A stretch of 64,000 nt of DNA from Sternotherus odoratus (lineage: Eukaryota; Chordata; Testudines; Kinosternidae), in the NCBI GenBank assembly GCA_032164245.1, contig JAVMKO010000020.1, positions 8,335,206 through 8,399,205 on the forward strand. The letters are read 5' to 3'. Below are positions 58,428-64,000 of this stretch, in pieces. The notes under the pieces were generated by a model that was not told the DNA's origin, did not search any database, and was given only the letters and a program-made list of their open reading frames with translations. Each line of letters starts with the position of its first letter. Positions within the stretch are counted from its first letter, which is position 1. The translations under genes were made by a program, and so were the position numbers.

Positions 58428-59380
58428 CTGGTCCAAATGGTTTACATTTGTTTATGTACTTCTACTCCACTGATTTATTTCATGGTAAGTAGCAGAACTA
58501 TAGAATGAAAATGATTTGAAGGAGGAGAATATTAAGGAAAGATCTGAAAGAGTAGGGGAGCTGGAAGATGGAAAGGTGAAAATGGAAGATGCTAACTGAC
58601 TGATGCCAGTAATTTCTTTGTGACAGTTACTTATTCATAAACATGAAGGGATAAGTACTCAAGGGAAAAAAAGGATTAAATTATAAACAATTCAGGCAAA
58701 ATTTCCTCATACAAAGAGTTCTTTAAACAAAGCTCACAGGCAAAGGCAGCAATAGAGGAAAAACAGTGTTTGAGAGGGAGCTGACACAAATTTTATGGAA
58801 ATGGAGTGTTCCTAAATGTATTGCAAAAAGCTACATTATTTAAACTGGAAGGCATTTAGGCTGATCTGTACAGCATTTTGGAGGGTTATTAAAGGTAAGT
58901 CTTGATGGATCACAAGGCCTTTCTGGAGCTCCCAGTCATATTTGTGTTCCTGTTTAACATAAGAATACAGTACTTGAAAACAGCTTAAAGAGGTTTTTGG
59001 ATTGCATACAACAGTGTGATGACAAGACAACGTAACAGCGGAACAAGCTAGGCGAAGATGGAAAATGGGTTGACTGGAGGATTTGATTTGACATGGAGTC
59101 ATCCTAATGGCCCCTGCTGTGTGTAATTTACAGTCGGATTGACACAAATCCGGATTGACACAGGTCACTTCGCATAAAGTCTGTTTAATTTCTGTCAGCA
59201 TGGCTACTGGTGTTCTGAAGACATTGTTAAAAGGCAGAGTATAGAGGACTGCAGGGAACTAGAGATCTGTAGCTTGGATGAACTACTTTTTGCACTGTAA
59301 GAGGACATGTTTATCACTAGGATTTCTTAAATAAAGTAGCTGGCAATGCAGTGCTGATGCATATCAGTGGCGGGGCTATT
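58428..59380. other. Unannotated DNA
   Basis: No repeat or exon recognised. Confidence 0.4.
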
Positions 59381-59394
59381 GTTCTGTAGTATTT

Positions 59395-59940
59395 TGCAGT
59401 AGCACCTGCAGGCCCAGTCTTCGATCAGCATCCCGTTGTACTAGGTAGTCACACATAGGACATGTCTCCAGTGAGAGCACTTTACAGGGATAGGAATACT
59501 GGTATACTACACCAGCAAAGGTAACAAAGTCCTAGTGCTTCTCGTGCGGACACAGCAACACTGGCAAAACTGCACTTTGCACCATATGATAAAACCACCC
59601 CCAGGAGCAAAACAAGCTGTCCTGGTAAAAACACAGCTTTGCTGCTATAGTTGCGTCCACACTAGAAGTTGCTGCTGGCACAGTGGTGTTGGTCAGGGAT
59701 CACACTTTTTTACACCCCCGCTAGAAGTCTGCAGTGTAGACGTGGCCTTAATAAGAATGGTCCCTACCTCAAAGAGCTTACAATTTAAATACACAGCACC
59801 GACCAAAGATGGGAGAAAGGGAGCATGGAGAGATCAAGTAATTTGTCCGAGGTTGCACAGAAAGTCTCTGGCTGAGCTGAAAACTGAAACCAAATCACCA
59901 TAATCCCAGACCAGTGTTTTAACCACACGACCAACCTTGC
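59395..59940 (-). repeat. MIR-like SINE split by a MITE
   Basis: Left part: aggcccagtcttcgatcagc, cccgttgtactaggtag. Right part: aagaatggtccctacctcaa, agagcttacaatttaaata, agtaatttgtccgaggttgc. Joined, they give the minus-strand SINE order. Confidence 0.72.
59458..59751. mobile_element. MITE nested in MIR, gtagacgtggcc family
   Basis: Left end ggacatgtctccagtgagag and right end tctgcagtgtagacgtggcc are imperfectly inverted. Flanking ata / tta at the junctions would fit a 2-3 bp target duplication. Related to the element at 28600-28870 by its tagac-type end. Confidence 0.6.
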
Positions 59941-60029
59941 TATCCTATTCACATGCCAATTCAAATAAATAAATATACATCAAGTCGGGGCAGGGAAAGA
60001 CAAAGCTGGAAGGAAATGGCTTTTTCACT

Positions 60030-60540
60030 TCTGCCAGACCGGTGTGTGGATTTATTAGCAGCTTCCTTTCTTATCAAATTAAATAAATAATCAATTATGA
60101 CTATTAGACGGGCGCAGAGCCTCACTTCGGGGATGCAGAACCTGTCTCAGTTGGTTAAAATGTTTGTGTTTTGCTCTGTGGATTTTTCCATCTCCCAACA
60201 AACCTTAAATGATGGTAAGAGCCATCGTTGCATGGTGGCCATTGAAAAGACAAAAGGCGGAACGCTAGGCCCATTCAGTTGAAACGTAACCTGTTAAATC
60301 TAAAGCGCTATCGCTTTAGCGTCCAGGCAATTTGGTCAAGTGATACTTTTACTGGAGAGAAAAGAAAATTCAGAGCAGGCATGGGTTTCGATTCCGGTAA
60401 TTTGGGCTGGCATAGTGGTTTAGCTTGCTAGGGCCTTTTTGTACTGATCTCACTGAACTCAAAGGCGACGAAGTGAAACCCCCGAACTGATTATAGTGCT
60501 TTGAAATTACAGTGTAGCCGACACATTTCCCACATCTCCC
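60030..60540. promoter_or_regulatory. Candidate conserved non-coding element
   Basis: No recognised repeat, raised CpG (gacgggcgcagagcctcact, aaggcggaacgctaggccc) and A/T homeodomain-like words (aaataaataatcaattatga). An exact 8-bp hairpin, ctaaagcg / cgctttag with a 4-nt loop, lies at 60300-60319. Inference only. Confidence 0.3.
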
Positions 60541-61025
60541 CAGGATCTAGGGAAAGGGTTATGTAGCAGGGCAGTCTCTCCCCAGAGAAGAAAGAACAAT
60601 GACAGGGTGTGCGTGTGAGAGAGAGAAGTTGGGTTGTGACGATAATAAATAGGCCAGTAAAGTGCAGTCTTGCCTCTGACGGTGCTTGTTCTGGGCCGAG
60701 GCATGGTGCTGAGCCATGCAAATAATGGACTTTTTAGTCCTCGTCAAGATGAAAAGGAAACGAACTGCTGCGAGCCACCAAAAAATCTTTAGATGCTTAA
60801 ACGTTTCAAAATAGGATTGAAAAACTCATCAGGGAAAAGATTATCTCATTTTTTCTTTCTTTCTTTTATGGACCTGCAGATAATAGAGCGAGACATATTT
60901 ATGTTAAGGTTTTAAACAAAACCTCCCCCTGCACATGCATTCAATGAGCATGTAGAGAAAAACGATATGCACGCTGGAATGTGATAATTCTCCATTACAG
61001 GCTGAGGAGGAAGAACAAAGATGGT
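60541..61025. other. Unannotated DNA
   Basis: Nothing recognised. Confidence 0.4.
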
Positions 61026-61145
61026 ACTTATATTGTAAACTCTTTGGGGGCAGGGACTCGGTTTCTATTCCTAGCACAATGGAGCCTTTATCCATGACAT
61101 GGGCTCCTTGTTGGTGCCACAATAGGTCATTAATAATGGTAACCA
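61026..61145 (+). repeat. MIR-like 3' part
   Basis: Reads attgtaaactctttggggg, cagggactcggtttctattc, ctagcacaatggagcctt: the 3' section of the SINE in plus orientation. Confidence 0.7.
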
Positions 61146-61362
61146 TGATAATAACAAAAGGTCCATCTATAGTTTGGTAGAGTCTCAGGTTTGATATTGT
61201 CAGGCTAGTAATCCAGAATCTTCCATCACAACACAGATTTTGGGAAACCATGCCTCTTTGGGAAAGTGCTTACATGGCATTGACTTCAGCTTTAAGTTAA
61301 TTAGGTTAAATGTTTTCTAGAACTAGGGGGGCACAGTTTGGTCCTGAATACCTGGGTGACAA

Positions 61363-61678
61363 TAGTGATTGTAAGTATCAGAGGGGTAGCCGTGTTAATC
61401 TGGATCTGCAAAAGTGACAGAGTCCTGTGTCATCTTATAGACTAACAGACATATTGGAGCATAAGCTTTTGTGGGTGAATACCCACTTCATCAGATGCAT
61501 CTGACGAAGTGGGTATTCACCCACCAAAGTTTATGCTCCAATACGTCTGTTAGTCTGTAAGGTGCCACAGGACTCTCTACACCTGACAAAGTGGGGTATT
61601 CACCCACGAAAGCTTATACTCCAAAACGTCTGTTAGTCTATAAGGTGCCACAGGACTCTGACACTTTTATTAGTGATT
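61363..61678 (+). repeat. Three-unit fold-back retroposon copy, 8-bp flanking repeat
   Basis: The left unit (to about 61500) has the head ggggtagccgtgttaatctg. It turns at an immediate palindrome, gatgcatc, with no loop. The inverted unit at about 61499-61576 is followed by a second inverted unit at about 61581-61666 in the same orientation. tagtgatt occurs at 61363-61370 and 61671-61678, shorter than in the other copies and less certain as a target duplication. Confidence 0.85.
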
Positions 61679-61839
61679 TTGGCCAACTTGATTCGTGTGA
61701 CCACTAAGGAAAAAGGGATGGATTCAGATGATGTCTTCTGAGTAGTTGGATCTTTGTCCTTTCTTAAAGCTATACTTTAATTATTAATTGGAGCTCTGAT
61801 GTGTTTGAATAGGAATGAGGAGGAATGTGCACATACATA

Positions 61840-61870
61840 TATAGATAGATAGATGCATATATATATGCAT
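61840..61870. repeat. AT/GATA-rich microsatellite
   Basis: Short tatata and gatagata run. Confidence 0.7.
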
Positions 61871-62099
61871 GTGGCAGGGTGGCTGAGTGCATATGTAACA
61901 CTGACAGATCCCGGTTGTTAGCAGGCGTAATGGAACCTGGGACCTCTGAAGCTAAATGCATGAGATTACTACTTGCACTATACGCCAGCTGCCTGTTAGT
62001 TAAGGCTGTAGAGCAGACTCATTAATATCTCTCTCTACGTGGTCTCGGTGCCATTAGATGGGACAGATCAGCACACCCAGGTGGGGTGTGGGTTACACA

Positions 62100-62290
62100 C
62101 GGAACATTGGACTGGGACTCGGGAGAACTGTATTCTATTTCCAGATCTGCCTGGCTTGCTCCATGATTGAGGGCAAGTGATTTCACCTTGCTATACCTCT
62201 GTTTCCATGACTGTGAAGTGAGGGTAGTGATACTGATCTTTGTGAAGTGCTTTGAGACCTACTGGTGGCTGTTACTATTAGTGTCTAGTT
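62100..62290 (+). repeat. MIR-like SINE copy
   Basis: Reads attggactgggactcgggag, ttccagatctgcctggcttg, gcaagtgatttcaccttgc, gaagtgctttgagacctact: plus-strand order with diverged core. Confidence 0.68.
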
Positions 62291-63060
62291 GGGTCTAGGA
62301 GCAGAGGTACTGATGCACTGTGAGACAATGTATTCTTGCAGCAGCAATTCCAGGGGGGGATCAGGAATGAATGTGCAGGAAATCTCATGAGAATGCCTAC
62401 TTTCATCAGAGCAGAATCCCCAGGAATCTAAAGGGAACCTCACACCCCTTAATCTCTCCAATAGTCACTGATCAAAGCCAACTCAGACAATGGTGCTGAA
62501 CCATGTCACCCTTTCAAATCCCTAGATCCTCAAAAACCCTATTCCCACCAGTCACGGGCAATTGAAAATGTGAGCATGAGGTTCCCTGCTTTGTGAAGGC
62601 TTGGTCCAGTTAACGCCCATTGATGCCAATGGGAATCTTATAGGAGTGGAATACATTTTTATCTTGATGTACTCTGAGATATGGGGTTATAATGGGTTGT
62701 TGATATTGCTCTTCTGTTACGTGGGCGAGAAACATAATGACCTAAATCCCAATCTACTTCACCGGCATCATCATAGAAGCAAAGAAATCAACCAGATTGT
62801 AAGGCGAGAGTTGATCTTGTTGGCCAGTTGGGAAAGTAACACTGTGGTGAGACAACATAAGTAGTGGGGAGTCCACAAACAAAATAGTATTAGCGACAGC
62901 TTTCTTTTCGCTTGGTCTTTTCTTAGGGAATAGATATTCCCTCCCCAGATAACATTTTTGCAAGAGCTGGTATTATATAGACACTTTTAAGTATGTAAAT
63001 AATTAGTTTGGTGCTAGTTTGTTTTTTGGGAGGGAAGAGGGAGACGGTTTTCTCCTCCCC
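62291..63060. other. Unannotated DNA
   Basis: Nothing recognised. Confidence 0.4.
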
Positions 63061-63335
63061 CCTTCCCCCCGGTTAGCATTACAGGGCTGCCCATTAAGTG
63101 CATTTACAAAGCACTTACTGACAAGAAAATTGTCTGATGGACTCATCCCATGTAATGAGATGTTTCAGCAACTGTATTTTCCACAATAAGTTAGTAACAA
63201 AAACTAGAAGGAGGGGGGAAGAATATGGAGAGGCATTTACACAGGCTCAATTGACCCTCCCAGTGTCCTGTAAAAACAACTGTGTGGGGAATTTGATTTG
63301 AAAATAAATTCTTGTTGCTGTGTGCATTTTGGGCA
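63061..63335. promoter_or_regulatory. Weak candidate conserved non-coding element
   Basis: Repeat-free sequence with ggttagcattacagggctgc, cattaagtgcatttacaaag and cccatgtaatgagatgtttc. Low confidence; composition only. Confidence 0.15.
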
Positions 63336-63342
63336 AAAAACA

Positions 63343-63521
63343 TTCATATGTAGGGGTGGAAGGGACCTCGAGAGGTCATCTAGTCCAGTTCCCTGTGCTG
63401 AGGCTGTATCAGGTCTATCTATACCAGGTCTAAGAGGTTTTTGTGTAATCTGCTCTTCAAACCTCCATTGACAGGGATTCCAAAAATTACCTTGGAAGTC
63501 TATTCCAGATCTTAGCTACCC
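63343..63521 (-). mobile_element. CR1 LINE 3' tail, interrupted
   Basis: Antisense CR1: aggggtggaagggacctcga, gaggtcatctagtccagttc, aacctccattgacaggga, ttggaagtctattccagatc, ttagctacccTg. The extreme 3' end of CR1 is at the low-coordinate side. It stops at the next repeat. Confidence 0.87.
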
Positions 63522-63870
63522 TGTGATGAGGTCAGGACTCACCACCGCTGCACCTCCCACTGGTTAGTCCGGGACTTAGCTCAGTCCTGTGCAGGGCGCC
63601 CTCTGCTAGTGGTGTCCCGTCTGTCTATCACCCTGTGTTGGTGTTTGAACCTGTGTTGCTCCTTGCTCATGGCGTTCTCTTCAGGACACTGCCCTCTGGC
63701 AGTGCCCCCAAGTCCCTCTCGCCCCCTTCCAGGGGTGGGGATGGGGGAGTTAATAGCAGTCTCTAAAGTCTCTTTCCTGCAGCAGCAGCCAACCACACCC
63801 CAAAGTCTAACCCCTTCTGGCAGGGGTCTGGTGCAGTCTGTCATGGCCGATTCGGTGCAGGGCCGGCGAC
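63522..63870 (+). mobile_element. Unclassified repeat, tgtgatgaggtcaggactc family
   Basis: Starts tgtgatgaggtcaggactca and contains agggcgccctctgctagtgg, a block typical of sauropsid LTR-like repeats. It begins abruptly in a CR1 tail. The right end is uncertain: cagggccggcgacagaaatt at about 63858 looks like the start of another repeat. Confidence 0.45.
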
Positions 63871-64000
63871 AGAAATTTGGGGGCCCCCTACTCTGATCGT
63901 TTGGGGTACCAGACCAAGGACAAGCTTCTGAGGGACTCCATTAGATCTGTCGCCCAAGTCTGACAGTGAGCAATTGATAACTACTCTTTGAGTATGGTCT
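63871..64000. other. Possible repeat fragment at window edge
   Basis: cgacagaaatttgggggccc resembles a hAT-like terminal region, but only about 100 bp is visible. Confidence 0.25.

Overview
This window is non-coding vertebrate nuclear DNA, most likely from a turtle (Testudines). The assignment rests on repeats I recognise from turtle assemblies rather than on any gene: CR1 LINE tails, MIR/CORE-SINE copies, and several interspersed families. The most telling family carries the core gtagccgtgttagtctg with gctttcgtgggctatagc and cttcatcggatgcat. A crocodilian or other sauropsid is a weaker alternative. I find no convincing protein-coding exon, tRNA, rRNA or other host RNA gene. All open frames are short (longest 173 codons), and none shows a host protein domain. 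The window is best read as intergenic or deep intronic.

Layout. 1-9.4 kb: A/T-rich DNA with a half-copy of the fold-back family (809-958), MIR copies, an LTR-like block (about 1860-2410), a full fold-back copy (4640-4881), a TTTC/TC microsatellite, a candidate regulatory block (6640-7260) and an LTR-like repeat invaded by a hAT MITE (7686-8495). 9.4-19 kb: sparse; an unexplained local duplication (10492/11271), CR1 tails, MIRs and a second hAT MITE. 19-29 kb: a 365-bp near-perfect palindrome (23334-23698), the second LTR-like copy, nested MIR/MITE insertions, two hAT elements with 8-bp target duplications (one inside a CR1 tail) and a 115-bp CA tract. 29-42 kb: candidate regulatory sequence, a pogo/Tigger MITE with perfect 25-bp ends, a relic of a CR1-type ORF1 esterase, and two more fold-back-family copies. 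42-64 kb: MITEs, A/T-rich repeats, a third hAT MITE, CR1 and MIR fragments, a repeat flanked by 42-bp direct repeats, a three-unit fold-back copy and a CR1 tail interrupted near the window end.

Most notable result. Six copies of one interspersed family are each flanked by direct repeats (13-14 bp in four of them, 10 and 8 bp in the others), which suggests retroposition by a LINE-type endonuclease rather than a cut-and-paste transposase. Four of the six are joined head to head to an inverted copy of themselves. The reversal point differs in each (arms of about 84 to 180 bp), which suggests that fold-back arises at each insertion and is not an inherited palindrome. Separate stretches free of recognised repeats are offered as low-confidence candidate conserved non-coding elements. 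They need cross-species alignment.
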